Assembly (NCBI GenBank): GCA_003999685.1
Contig: CP021223.1
Span: 2,728,001 to 2,792,000 of the forward strand
Source: Taiwanofungus camphoratus
Lineage: Eukaryota; Basidiomycota; Agaricomycetes; Polyporales; Taiwanofungaceae
Length of the DNA: 64,000 nt
Reading direction: 5' to 3'
Part shown: positions 40,512 through 53,300 of the stretch, piece after piece
Layout: each line of letters begins with the position of its first letter
Numbering within the stretch: position 1 is the stretch's first letter
Translations under genes and position numbers: made by a program
Notes under the pieces: generated by a model
What the model saw: the letters and a program-made list of their open reading frames with translations, nothing else
Told to the model about the DNA's origin: nothing
The model's database searches: none

Positions 40512-41880
40512 GCATTCTGGGTGCACGCAAGACACGCCTTTATACCTAGCCGATACCCCGTCCCGCGCCGATCCGCTCTTTTCTCCTACATCTTACCATT
40601 CCTTCGTTCGCTTTTCCTTCGGTTTCTAAGGTACACACTGCATCAACGAACAAGTAATTTCTATATAATGTCTGCTTAGACAATATCTCTCCTTACTGAC
40701 ATTTCGCTCAATGGATTCACTCATAGCGCCTACATATATCTCATAGCTGTGATATACCGTGCCTCGCATACATTTGATCTGTGAAACTCATTCTTAGATT
40801 GGAAGTAATAAACACTGTAGGCAAGTTGTATATACTTCTGACAAGGCCGATGAAAGTTAGATCAGGAAAAGAGTTAGAAATTGGTGTTTTGGAACAGTGA
40901 AGCAAAAGGAAGTGGTGGTCAAGCGATTATGCAGTAGATCACTGGCACAACTGCCAACATCACAGTAGCCATGAACGGACTACGAAATATATTCAGTGAA
41001 GCAGAAATACAGCTTGCAGAAGTGCTTGTAAGTCTAAGTCCATCTCTGTAAAAAAAAATGAAAGTCAGTCTTAATCGCCTTTCTGACACCAGAAGTGCAC
41101 AACTTGACTACGTAGTCAAGTTTCTTGCCTCTTAGTGGCTGAATATAGAGCAGTCAGTCACAGGACAGTTGCACACCAATCAACCTATAGTCAGCTTGTG
41201 CAACTAGTGCATGACTGCCCTGCAATTTTTGCATCAACGTTGACTACACTTTTTTACAGAGGGTCCATTGTCATGGAACACCGCACGTGTCCTCATAGCT
41301 TCTCGGAGCCCGATGGTAGTTGACCAGACAATTGACATCTCCTAGCAAACAGGAAGAACTCGAAAATAGAAACAAGCCGGCGGAGAGGACGCTGAATACT
41401 AAACCCAAGCCGTCAGGCCGACATCTTGTCACTGTCAGAACCCTCGCAACTGCACACCCACAAAGCGCAGTCTCCGAGATGGGCGGTTACCTGGAAAAGA
41501 GCCTCATGGTATAATGTGGAAAGCGCAGCCAGATGTTCTTAGTAGAGTAGGTGCGGCCTGCGGCAAGGCAGAGCAGTGCATGTGCACACGGCATGGAAGG
41601 CGTGCGAGCAGGAGCTATACAAGCACGATGCGTTCCCTGCATCGGTGTCCCAGAGAAACTGCGTGGTATTCCACACAGGTATCAGCCTGGCCTAGCAGTC
41701 CCAAACACCTGCGAGGGCAAGCTAGTCGAGATGCGCGCGGGGCGGTCGGAGTTCCGAGCTGTGGCGCTCCGGTGGCTAGCAGAGAGTCGGAATTCTAAAT
41801 ATGCAAACCTTGTATGTAGAACTGTAATCACATATCCACAGCGCAAGCGGTCTTCACCCTCAAGCTTCAAGACATCCGAC
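40512..41880. other. Intergenic region
   Basis: About 1.4 kb between UGP copy B and the RPS8 start. A few short frames without splice support are present. I see no gene or repeat. Confidence 0.5.
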
Positions 41881-42910
41881 ATGGGTCAGTGCTGCTCGTC
41901 CGTTTAAAGTCACTTTCAGTCCTTGCTAACATAGCTCTTCATCCCCTATGCTGAATTCCGCCCTATGCCATCCATCGCACTGCCTTCTCAACGAAATGAA
42001 AAACTTAATGTACAGGTATATCCCGCAGCTCCCGACACAAACGCTCGCACACGGGTGCCCAGCGCCCGCACTACCGCAAGAAGAGAAAATTCGAGCTCGG
42101 CCGCCAGCCCGCGAGCACGAAGCTGGGCCCCAAGCGTATCCACACCGTCCGAGTACGCGGCGGGAATTCGAAATACCGCGCGCTGCGTCTCGACTCGGGC
42201 AACTTTGCATGGGCAAGCGAGCATGCGACGCGGAAGACAAGGATCATTGGTGTTGTGAGTGTGGGATTTTTCTGGCGGGCTTGTCTTTCTAGGGTGCTGC
42301 CCCATTGTAGGAATCACAATGCTGATCGCACTAACGTAGGTTTACAATGCCTCGAACAACGAGCTTGTCCGGACGAACACCCTTGTCAAGAACGCTATCA
42401 TCCAAGTCGATGCTACGCCCTTCCGCCAGTGGTATGAGGCTCACGTACGTACACATCACTTCTGAGTCGGATCCCCGCTCACGTGTGTCCCCTCGGCTAC
42501 ACAGTACGCCCAACCCGTGACGAAGAGGGGCGCCAAGAAGGAAGCATCTGAAGCGACAGAGGAGGAGAAAAAGCTGTCGAATCACACGCAGCGCAAGTAC
42601 GAGGAGAGGAAAAAGGGTCAGTGGGTCTTATCTGCATGACAGGCTTGGCACCGACTGACGTGCCCTTGTGCTGCAGACGGGAAGATCGATCCTCTGCTCG
42701 AGACGCAGTTCGCGGCGGGTCGTCTGTACGCTGCCATCAGCAGCCGGCCAGGGCAATCCGGCCGCGCAGACGGGTACATCCTTGAAGGCAAGGAGCTTGA
42801 AGTAAGTTCCTATCGGGGATTGTTGGGCTTTTGTGCTGATCTGATCGTTGTCGCAGTTCTACCTGAGGAAGATCAGGACCGGCAAGCAGAAGCACGCGCA
42901 CGCGGCATAG
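41881..42910 (+). CDS. RPS8: 40S ribosomal protein S8 (eS8)
   Basis: Exons 41881-41884 (ATGG only), 42016-42254, 42340-42444, 42505-42616, 42677-42801 and 42857-42910 give 639 nt, 212 residues. The protein reads [18 protein letters not shown], then [59 protein letters not shown] and [19 protein letters not shown], the S8e family throughout. It is a component of the small ribosomal subunit body. The four-base first coding exon is placed by phase: ATGG followed by a GTCAGT donor is the only nearby option that gives Met-Gly before the ISR motif. The 131-nt first intron is long for this region, as is common in ribosomal protein genes. Confidence 0.93.
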
Positions 42911-43557
42911 TCGGTTGGGTGACGTATTTGCTTCTACTTCCGCCCGGGCGTAGGAGGGGTGGCTACGACACATGGGTACAATAAAATATCTGCAGCTATG
43001 ACCGTCCCGCTTTTTTCATTCGCATCTATTGTATGACAACATGTCCATTTTGCCCATGCACACGTTGTCGAGTGTAGCCACGTACGCCACGAGAGGGTTT
43101 GCTGTTCGCATGAGTACGCGCCCGGACAGATGCCAGGCCCGAATTGGCGCGCTGCAGAAGGTTTCTGTTGCGAGCGGCGACAGATGGAAAGACGGAGGAG
43201 CCGTGATTGCAAGCGCAACAGCCACGCACGGCCACCGCCTTGGGCCACAGGCATTGCAACTTGTATATATAAGTAAATAAGCGTGTGTAACGTTGTTGTC
43301 CACTTTGGCCTCGGCGAGAACTACAAAAGCCGCGGCACGCGACGACAGCCTTGAAATTCCTGCAGGCGTCTGCCTGTCCTGTCGCGCAAGCTCACGCTCT
43401 AAGGGCGTTCCGCACACGTCGCGCATTATATTGCGCCCTCCTGCCTTCACCCGCGTCTTGCACGCGCTCCCTCTCACCTTATCACCATCTCCTAGTATCA
43501 TAGCCTGTACATCATTTTCTTTTTTCCAGATTTCGTTTCTTTCCGGTTCTCAAAACC
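42911..43557. other. Intergenic region
   Basis: About 650 bp between RPS8 and SET9. A TATATATAA run lies at 43264-43272, about 290 bp before the SET9 ATG. A CT-rich tract and TTTTCTTTTTTCC precede the start. I see no gene. Confidence 0.45.
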
Positions 43558-46500
43558 ATGCCACAGGCCACCGCGAGCGCGAGCTCGTCAGCTCTCAAGG
43601 GCGTATGGCGCCCCACCAAGATCATGAATATGCGCGATCTCGCGCGCGACGACGACTTTCTTAGCCATCTCCTCGTCGAGAAGCTCGGCACAGGCGCAGT
43701 CCCCCTCGTCGTCCACAAGATGGACCCAACTCGTAGGCTCCCAAAGACGGACGCGGGCGAGCTTCTGCAGATTGTTCGACGTGTGAGCGCCTCATTTTTT
43801 CATTCTCTGCTCTTCACCTGCGTCTAAAGAATGGGCCTGTCTCATGCTGTGCACTCCTGCTAGCTCGTTGCCGCCAGAGGATCTCCACAAAGCGCGATCC
43901 GCGAGGCTGTTGACGACCTCCTGTCGTGAGTTGCCATGCTTGCGTCTTCCGCTTGCCCTCCTAATCGTGTATCATATAGTTTGAATTCAGTGCGCTACTT
44001 CCTGCAATCCTACGCCCAGAGGCAAATCAACGCGTTTGCCACGTACGCTACTACCTCCTATTCTCGCTGACCCGCACTCACGTCCAGCCCAGCCACGCCT
44101 CGCGCTATTTTGAGCTCTACTTGCCCACGGGCTCCATTGAGATTGCGCATACATGCCGCTACTCGCACGCCACGGGGAAATCGGAGCTCTGTATCCTCGC
44201 GACGCGCCCGCTCATGCCCGGCATGGTCATTACCGAGCTCAAGGGCTCGATGGCGGACCTCACAGAGGAAGAAGACAAGGAGCTCAAGCGCACGGATGCA
44301 CTGTATGCGGACGGCGTGGGCATCCGCCGCGACTTCAGCGTCATTCACTCGAAACAGCTCAAGAAGAACCATCTTTTCTTGGGCCCTGCGCGTTTCGTCA
44401 ATGTAAGTGTTTCAGATCCGACTCCGTGATAGATCAGAGGGACCGATGGTGTCTGTGCGCGGTTGATAGCATGACTGTGATCACAACGTCGAGCTTTTTC
44501 GGGAGGGGCGGTACATCACGTTTCGCGTCATCAAGCCGATCGCCGTCGGCGAAGAGGTGACAGCACATTATGGAGATGGATATTGTAAGCATTCATTCGA
44601 TCACGCTTGATTCACGGTCCCATTAACGTTTCTCGCAGTTGGACGGAAGAATCGCCACTGCCTTTGCGAGACGTGCGAAAAGCTCAAGCGAGGCGGTTAT
44701 GCCACTGCGACGCCTACATCTTCTGAGGCACAATCTGGATCCGCTTCTGGATCTGGCGAGGATGTGCATTCCGACAATGGCGCATTACCGTTGTCCCCGT
44801 CGAGCGACTCGGATGACTCGGACTCGGACGAAGCCATCGACGTCAACCAACGCAGCACGCGCAGGGGCGTCTATGCCGTCGTGAAGAATCGCGCAAGCAA
44901 AGCCAGCGGGATCGGACAGATGGAACTCGACGCAGAGGTTGAGCCTGATAATGCGTCAGACCTCACGTCTCTCCCGCCGTCTCGCTCGTCGGTGGCCGCC
45001 GCCGGCCCGTCGAAGGGAAATGGACTGATGACGCCCGATCCGGAGCCTGCGGCAATGCGCACATGGTCTCGCGATCGCGAGGGAACCGCCTCTGTTGCGT
45101 CCTCCCCTCGCAAGAACACCCCGAGCACTGCGTCCACACCAGTGGGATTTAAGTCCTTGATCTCGACGCGCTCTCAGAAGGCGAAGGAGGCTACGTTGGA
45201 GCCACCAGAAAGTATCAGTGCGCACCTCACGAACAAGTTGCGCAAGCGCACGTCCGCGAGGCAGCTTGTTACCCCGCCGCTGACGGCGGAGAGCGGCTCC
45301 GCGTCTGCGGCGACGAGCGTGCGTTCGTCTTCACGCATGCGCACGCGCGCCGCGGACAAGGAGAGGAGTACGTCTCGTCTTCCTACACCCTTGAACTTTT
45401 CGGGCGCGTCTGCCGCAGAGGAGAAGCGCAAGGACAAGGCCGGGGATGACCGCGAGGCGCGCACGCTGCGCCCGCGGGGGTTCATACCTGGCGTAGAACA
45501 GAGCAGCGCCGTGGCAAGGAAGCCTCGCGACGAGCCGCGCGGCCTCGATGGCCAACCACTCCCGACGTGCGTGACGTGCAAGGAGTTAATACCGATTATA
45601 TCGGTTGACTCTGAAATCGTGTGGGGAGATAAACTCGGTCGCACGGGAAAGAGAGGCAGGCCACGTAAGCATGTGAATGTCGAATGCCCGAGGTGAGTTC
45701 CCTGTGATAGATCGGTGCAAATGTTCTATCGGAGGGGTTACTGACTGGCTTGATTCTGTTCATTCTGTTCAGATGCATGCGACACTTTGCTATATACAAT
45801 CTCAAGTGGCCGGAGCGTGTCCCGAGCGAGGGTGGCACCGCGTTCGTGCCCACCCCGCGCGAGATCCGCAACAGCACCCCAATTACCCACGGTACGCTCG
45901 CTGCGCTCAACCGCAAGCTAGCTGTCGCAGCCTCCGATGCTGCCACTCCGAAGCGACAGTACAACAAACGCAAACGCGATGTAGAGGACGATGGCGAACA
46001 ACCTGGCAAAAGAAAGAAGCCCACGGGGCGTCCGCGCGGTCGGCCGCCAAAGAACCGCGTTGGCATGTCCAGTAAGGCCAAGGAAATATTGAATGTGAAG
46101 ACAGCCAGCGAGAAAGGACGCCGCAGTGGACGTGCGCGTATGCCTAGCCTGAAGATGCGCGAGAGCGAGCCGCCAAAGCCGCATTCTCGGGTATCATTGA
46201 GGTCAAGACCGCCGGAGTCGACGGCGTCCTCGTCTTCAGCGCTGTCAGGGGCTGACAGCGACGACGGAGTACCTACACGAGATGAAGAGGATGGGAGCCC
46301 GAAGCTTCCCACGCCGAAGTCATTAGCGGTTGCTGCGCAGCCGAGGGAGGCAAATGGACGATTTGGCAAAAAGGCGAGCACGAATGGGCGCTATATGCGG
46401 AAGAACTTTACGTTCACGGCGGGTGGTCGACGATCCCGTGCACAGAGGGCGTTGCACAGAAGTAAAATTCGGTCGCGGTTGGAGAAGAAAAAGGTTGGGA

Positions 46501-47648
46501 GCGAGACGGAGGACATCTCATCATCAGATCCGTCTCTGGATGATGATCCTGGTGATCACATAGTAAACGTGTTGCGCAAGCGCCTTAATCAAGAAGTTGA
46601 AGAGGGTGACGATGGCGAGATGCAAAACGTTAAGAGGCCTCGTCTAATTGACGGTGAAGAAGAGGGGGACGATTCACATGACGAGGACGCCTCGTTTCGG
46701 CGCCCTTTGTCCATGAGAACCAAGCTTAGTATCGGTTTGCTTTGTGCTCCAAACCCTCTGACATTTGCACGTCGCAAATGGGCACCTACTCCTGATGACT
46801 CTCCAACTAGGCCGGAAGCTGCCGATGATAGGCAGTCGTCGACTGACGACGACGCGGACCTCCCCGTCACACCTGAAGACAATGAAGATCAGCCTACGGT
46901 GGACATAGATCAGATTGGTGAACAGCTCGAGCAGGCGGCAGACAATGAGGGAGACGGGCAGCCTATCACGTCCGTGTCCCGCTCTCTTCTGTCTGCTCCA
47001 TCGTATATAGGCAAGCTGACCTTAAGGCCTTCGCCTGTCAACCTTGCTAGGCGCCGGTGGGCGCCGCCACCCTCGAAAATTCAGGACAAGGTTGACGATA
47101 ATTATGCTGAGGAACAACCCAAAATGCATAGAGACAACGGCCAGGATGACTTAGGGCAAAAAAGTCTGATACGGGATATTTTTTCCAAGCGTTTCGACCC
47201 AGCCAGTACCAAGCTGAATACAGTCCCTCGCTCTCTCGACCATGCATCATCTTCGGATGTCCTTGACACGGACACTTCTTTCACGGAAGATAGCGACGCT
47301 CTTTACCCTATCGAGTCCATCGAGCAGTCCCCGCCTTATCGCCGAGCATCTTTTGCGTCGTTTAATACCATCGATTCTGCCGATGACTCTGAGCAGGTTG
47401 TTGAACGTCTTGTCAACGAACCTCATTCTGGCCCCTCCGATCACTCAGACTCCTCCAGGCCTGTTTCATCTCGGTCGATTCTTTCATCGGACAGGTCTCC
47501 TGGCCTGGCCTGGAAGCAAATAGTGCTATTACCTACAGATATACCCTATCTGAATAATCCGTCAGCTTCATTTTCAGCGAACTTTCCCAGCTCACCAGTG
47601 AAGTTAGTGAGTGCCGGGTGGGACACTGCGTCTGATACGGACTCCTGA
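43558..47648 (+). CDS. SET9: Histone H4 lysine-20 methyltransferase, SET9/Suv4-20 type
   Basis: Exons 43558-43782, 43864-43925, 43980-44042, 44093-44402, 44470-44584, 44639-45692 and 45773-47648 give 3,705 nt, 1,234 residues. The N-terminal helical region (DDDFLSHLLVEKLG) and the SET domain (GKSELCILATRPLMPG, HSKQLKKNHLFLGPARFVN, NHDCDHNVEL, GEEVTAHYGDGYFG) match the KMT5/SET9 family. The post-SET zinc site follows as CLCETC. NHDC and the HYGDGY tyrosines form the SAM and lysine channel. In fission yeast Set9 methylates H4K20 to recruit the checkpoint protein Crb2. The ~900-residue tail is long: a second Cys pair set (CVTCKELI, ECPRCMRHFA), a KKPTGRPRGRPPK AT-hook-like stretch, and two copies of an ARR(K/R)WAP motif at 46758-46793 and 47037-47072. 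Confidence 0.9.
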
Positions 47649-47907
47649 TAGTAACGATGCTCTTGTACGACGAACAGTATTACCATGCTCGAACGCTTTT
47701 CTGCATGTTTTTCTTATTGATCCTTATTGTACAACGTATTGCGCACGTAACTTAGCTTATTCGGCTGTTATAAGTCTGTATGTACGTTACTCTACCTGTG
47801 TACCTTGTGGCAGCTAATAGTCAAAACCATAACCCGGGACGTGTCCCACGATAGATACCATGTTAGGATCAGCGTTAGGTAGAAGGTTAGCTATACATGT
47901 TGAAATT

Positions 47908-50019
47908 CTACTGCTGTCCTTCAGGTTTTAACGAGCTACGGCCTGCGCGCAAAATCTCGTCTGTCGAAAGCAAATTCACAGCGATGACAGAACTAAAGTC
48001 ATTAATGTCAGTAAAAGCAATGAGGGCTGCCTAATGAGTGACCTCACCATGAATGAAGCATCTGCCTCTTTACTCGGTAGTTGTCCCAAATGCCCTCCAC
48101 AGTTGGATCAAACGGCTCGCCAGATTGCAGATCAATACCGACAACGTTACCCTCAGCCTGCTCGTCCTATTTTTTTTGCCAATTACGCCATCAGTCTCGA
48201 AAGCGTAATCGAGGGAGAATGCTCCTAACCTGTAGGGCAACGACTACATCCTGCACGTCAAACCCTCCATTCGCTACCAGCGTCTTTGGAATAACCAACA
48301 ATGCCTCAGCAAATGCCTGTACACCCATCTTCACACGGCCCTTCGCGCTCTTCTTCACTGGGCCTGTGAGATGTGCCGCACATGCTACCTCGAACGCACC
48401 CGCACCAGGCACGAGTGCCTCATCTTCTACCGCGTTCTTCACCGCACGCAGCCCATCGCGAAGCGCATCCTGCGTTTGCTGGATCGTGTGCGGATTCGGG
48501 CCTTTGATGAGGAGCGTCACACTCTTAGGGTCCTTCACATCTTCTACGAAGGTATATTTTTCTTCGCCAAGAGTGTGTTCGTAGACGAGGCCAGCCCAGC
48601 CAAGTACATCTGGTGTAAGGTCGTCCACAGAATTTTGAGCGACACCGCCGCATACGAGTTGCAGTCTAAATAGGCGAAGCAGATAGTGAACTATTGTGAA
48701 TGCGTAACTCTATCTAAAATTACGCACCGCTCCATGTTGCGCCGTTTCGCTCTTCGAAGAGCAAAAATGCCATTTTTGGCGAGAATATCAAGACTGAGCG
48801 GATCGATACCCTTCTGGTTGATGACAACAAAATTTTTCTTCTTGCCACTCGCACCCACCGCCTGATCGCATACCAGATTCTTCAGCTCGACAATCTTTTT
48901 GCACTTTGCGTCCGTGAAGCGCCGTTCTGATTCTACTAGCTTTTCCCGCTGTTCCGCAGATGAGTAGAAAAATCCCGAGTTGACTTCGCTGTAAGTAACC
49001 ACCTCAGTCACCGAGATATCACTGAGAGGTAGGTACGCACGTCTTTTCGTATTCTAAGCTGACGTTCAAGGTGAGGATGAAAGCATTCTCGACGCGTTTG
49101 GGCATGTCAGGGTGCCTAGCACCATGATCAAGAACCAGTCCACGAATCAGCTGTGTCTCGGAAGCAGTCCGATGTTGCATTTTCATGATTTCGACCATAT
49201 GCAAGTCGATAGGTTCACGGAACTCGTTTGTACCTTCTGTCGATTTGTGAGTAATTTTCTTAACAAACCCGTTGAAGTTCGAAGACTCACGTTTGGGTGG
49301 TGGTGGTGGTCGAATTGTCAGCACAGCGTCAACAACGTCTGCTGCAAGCTGTTTCGCAAGGCTCGAGTGGAGCTTTGTTGCAAGAGACGTATGCGCTACA
49401 TTGATCAGAGTTGCGCGATCCAACTTCGAAGGCCGTTTGAATTTATCCAGGAACTGGAAGAATGATATCCGTAAAAATTCGATACGAACAGAAGTGAAAT
49501 CTTTCTACACACAGCCAAAGCTTCCTTCTTGGCGAGATCGAAACCTTCCGCGATCACAGTAGGGTGGACACCCTCTGAGATGTACCGATCCGCCTGCTTG
49601 AGTAACTCTCCAACAAGTAAAACTACTGATGTGGTTCCATCTCCCACTTGATCATCTTGTGCAACAGCTGTCCGCGCAATCATTGCCGCTGTCGGATTTT
49701 GTATCTGCATTTCAGAGAGTAGAACCTTGCCGTCCTTGGTCATCTTAATCTGGCCCGCGCCATCCACGAGCATTTTAAGGGTACCTCGAGGGCCTTGTAT
49801 TTCGGGACTCATAAGTCTATATTTATAATTTGAGGAAGGTTGTAAAAACAGACCTAGGTTGCCCTTGACTACATTCGCGAGACCCATGGCGCCAGTCGTA
49901 TTGACCTATCAAGGAGATCAACGACTTGCAAACCGGGCATTTGCAATCCTTACCTGAAGCGCAGCAGCGCGACGTACGCTTTCCGCCTTTGGATTGATAA
50001 GTTCGATGCTCGAAGACAT
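47908..50019 (-). CDS. CCT6: T-complex protein 1 subunit zeta (CCT6)
   Basis: Exons 50019-49954, 49905-49854, 49793-49513, 49453-49291, 49236-49041, 48988-48724, 48667-48230, 48166-48048 and 47992-47908 give 1,665 nt, 554 residues. Group II chaperonin ATPase motifs are plain: [59 protein letters not shown], and C-terminal [15 protein letters not shown] and GWAGLVYEH. The equatorial, intermediate and apical order is intact. CCT6 is part of the ring that folds actin, tubulin and WD40 proteins. The intron 49237-49290 is a multiple of three and stop-free. The donor of the intron at 48723 is best read as GTAATT, because the stronger-looking GTGCGT four bases earlier breaks the frame. It converges with SET9. 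Confidence 0.93.
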
Positions 50020-50337
50020 TGCTGTGGAGTTGGTTGAGAAATACCAACGAGACTCAAAAGTACGAAACCTTGCACAGTGAAAGCGCACGAGCGCGTGTGG
50101 GTTACGTAATCACACGCGTCCGGACGCGACGGGCGCGAGTCGAAAGCCAACTTGAAACGACATAAGCGACCGACATACTAAATACGTGCTTGGCCTCCGA
50201 TTTTTCGGTCGAGCGACTGCTCAACTGGCGTTGACTATGCTCTCCTATTACTTGTTATCCAAACTTGAAGCTTGATTTTTGCGTCATAACCGTTTCAAAT
50301 CATTGCACTTCACCTCTAATAAAGTTGCAGTTCGAAG
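50020..50337. promoter_or_regulatory. Bidirectional CCT6-APC1 promoter
   Basis: 318 bp between divergent ATGs. It holds a palindromic TTACGTAA (50102-50109, bZIP-type) and an ACGCGT MluI box (50114-50119) five bases later. Confidence 0.5.
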
Positions 50338-53300
50338 ATGACTCTGACGCAGCCAATTTCGGTCCGTCATAACTCACGTGTAATATCTTCTGCACGACGC
50401 TATCTCTCTGAAACTTCATCCACGAACCATGTTTCGGAAAATCAAGAATCAGACCTGCTCAGGTCTATCCGTGCCACTCTCCAAGGATCTCGAGGCAATG
50501 CTGATTCTTCGATCCATTCAATTGTATATGCACCAGGTGAAGATGCAGTGGGAGAAGAGGAATTGTGCTGGGATAACTACACTGTCATCCTTTCCTCGGG
50601 CGGGATCATGCGAAAGAAGTGGAGCTTCAAGGAGGAAGGTCAACCCATCCAGTGGGCATGTATCGGCTGGTTTGATCAACCGAGTGCAACGACCTCAGCG
50701 TCCTCGTTACGCCCAGCACACTATACGTATGACTATCATGATCAGTCGACACCTGTCGTGGAGCCGTCGAAGCGTCCCACCTTCGGGCCTTTCACTCGTG
50801 CTCAACAGGAACAGAAACGTGAGCCAGAGCCGGGAATACGAATCAGGGCTCTCTTTGTCTTTCTTCGTAGCATCGGTAAAGTGTATGTCATGAATGGCAC
50901 TGAATACACCTTCCACTTGCCTTTCATTGTACGCAAAGCATGGCCATTGACTCCTCATGGAGTCATGATCCAACGCACGCTGGATGCTGCAGAGATCGAG
51001 GAAGCAAAGACCTCCAATGATCCCCCGTTGCCTACGATCTTTACCTTCACTAGTGCGTTAGCGGAACCAGCTGCTGTTGGTCTTGCGGAGAAGCTCGTAG
51101 GCGGATATCATCAAATCCCTGCAACGCTTAAAGTCGAAGATCCGAAGAAGCTTACGAACTCAGTTCCTGCTGAGGAACATGTCGTGTGGGTTTCCCAGCG
51201 CGGGCCTGATTTGTCGGATGATGTTGTAGTCACTGTTAATCCGAATGAGCGGCGGCTCTCGATCTGGAGGTATGCGTTCATCAGACCCAAAGATGTCCCT
51301 TACCCGCAGAATCATAATCGTCCACGCACAATGGCGAGCAAACGGGCGTCCCTGTCTGGAACGCCTGTCCCTCGGCGGCATCCCACTGCTACCATGGGAG
51401 TTGCGGACCACCCCCCTCGCATAATTCCCCATCCTGCACAAATACCAGATCTACCAACGCTTGGTGGTCTACCCGGAATGCCACCATCCCTCGCCACGAC
51501 GGCGACTATGGCCAATTTGGTAGGCACTGCGCCATCAGGGCCGCAGTGGCCTAGCCTTGGAAGAGGCCGACAAAGTTCCATGAGCAGGCACGAGCTAAGC
51601 ATTACCATGGACAAAATGGTGCTTGGTGCTTACATGAATGCGGGTTCCCCCCTTGATCCCGTGGATGATGACAAGATGAAGCCAACTTACTGGGTAGAAA
51701 GGTTGTGGAGCGAGGACATTTCACAGGCAGAGTAAGTTTCACTTGCTAAAATGTGATTGAGGAGTCTCTGATGTCGATTGTAGTGTAGCTGTCGTACGAG
51801 ACATATCTACAGGTCTGTTCGATCAGAGGTGGGACGGTAAAGAGCGCCGTTCTTTGATAGGTGTATGCCTGCCGGCCACAGAGTCGCTGCTTATATTTCG
51901 TCTCGCTATGCAGGAGGACAACACTATGACCGCTACGTTACAAACTCGCCTTTCGGCCATGTCTGTCACTTCCATTCGCGCGACTCGCTCTACTGTCCGC
52001 GATTTGCTGATAGTGAAACCCACGGGATCGCTGTCTGTTCTCACTCACGGTCTGTTCGAGTTACCTCTGCAGATTGCGCGTGCTGGTACAGACGACGTCA
52101 TTGTCATGGACATCGAGGGGCGATCATCCACGACGCAGACACTGTCAACAGGTACAGCCTTCAATATTACCGCTGTGCAAGACGCAGTCGAGTCATCGGT
52201 TACTGTGACATTTTCTGACGGCGCTAGAGTCCGCACTACAATTGATCTTATACCCCGCGACATGTTGACAGGCCAATGTCTTCTGATGCTGGCAATGACA
52301 CTTCCTGCGCAACCGTATTTCGCTCTTCACAGCCAATTTTTGTGGAAGTGGTCACTGCAGGATTTGGCGATTTCAGATGATATCGAGTTCGCCTCATTCG
52401 CATGGGCATTGTACAAAGTCATCGAAATTGAGCAGCAATCTGACAGCGTATCACAGATGAGTGTAAATGATCCATGGTGCACCCTATCATGTACACCTTC
52501 CGCTTCTCGCTTTCATGAAGATTCTGTACTCAAAAAGCTCAGGCTACCGCCATCTTCTGTGATTTCACCCGGCACCCCAAAGCCTGCTGGCCACCCCCAT
52601 GCTCTGCTTGTCCCCGTTCTTTACGCGTTGCATCATGTAGCGGAAGATCTGCGACTTACGGTCTGCCGATATCATGCACTTCTCAGACTTGTACCGGTTA
52701 TTTGCAGGATTGCTATCGTTGTCCGTCCTGAATGGGCTGACTACTGGAAGCGCTTATGTCCCGACGCAATGGAAGAGTGGCCGTCGTCAGCACTTGCAGG
52801 TAAGTTGCCACGCAACCTCTCCTTATTTAGGCCTGAAAGACCTTCATCCAGTCGCTGACCATGTAGACGACCGTCTTCCTGTATGGCCACCGGATATGTC
52901 TGCCATCCTCTACGGTCGCATTAATAATCCCGACTGGAACGCCCCTTGGGTAGAGAGTTACATGAGTGCCCTTCAGTTCAAACTCAGTGCATCGTTCGCC
53001 TACGGCATCACAGAGCCTCTTGTAAACCTCAGACAACTGACAGCTATATACATGTGCCTGGCGGACAATAAGGTCGCGGAGAGCCGGAAGCGTGCCGAAA
53101 ATGCTCTTCATCTGCTGATCAAGACACAGATGCGGCCTGATGCTATGCGGTATCTACCAGTTGGCATTGCTGCACCGATCAGAGAGGCAGCACGGACTTG
53201 TCAACTATCTCCAGGCGGTGATTGGCCCACGTCTGCTTATCAATTCATTGGGCGAAATGACCTGGCAGAGGGCTTGAGCCCAACTTCTAACTTAATCAAT

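Noticed and set aside
48724-48728. GTGCGT donor for the CCT6 intron after MER
   Set aside because: It looks stronger than GTAATT, but with it the next exon shifts frame and loses [14 protein letters not shown]. The weaker donor keeps the frame and the total length divisible by three.
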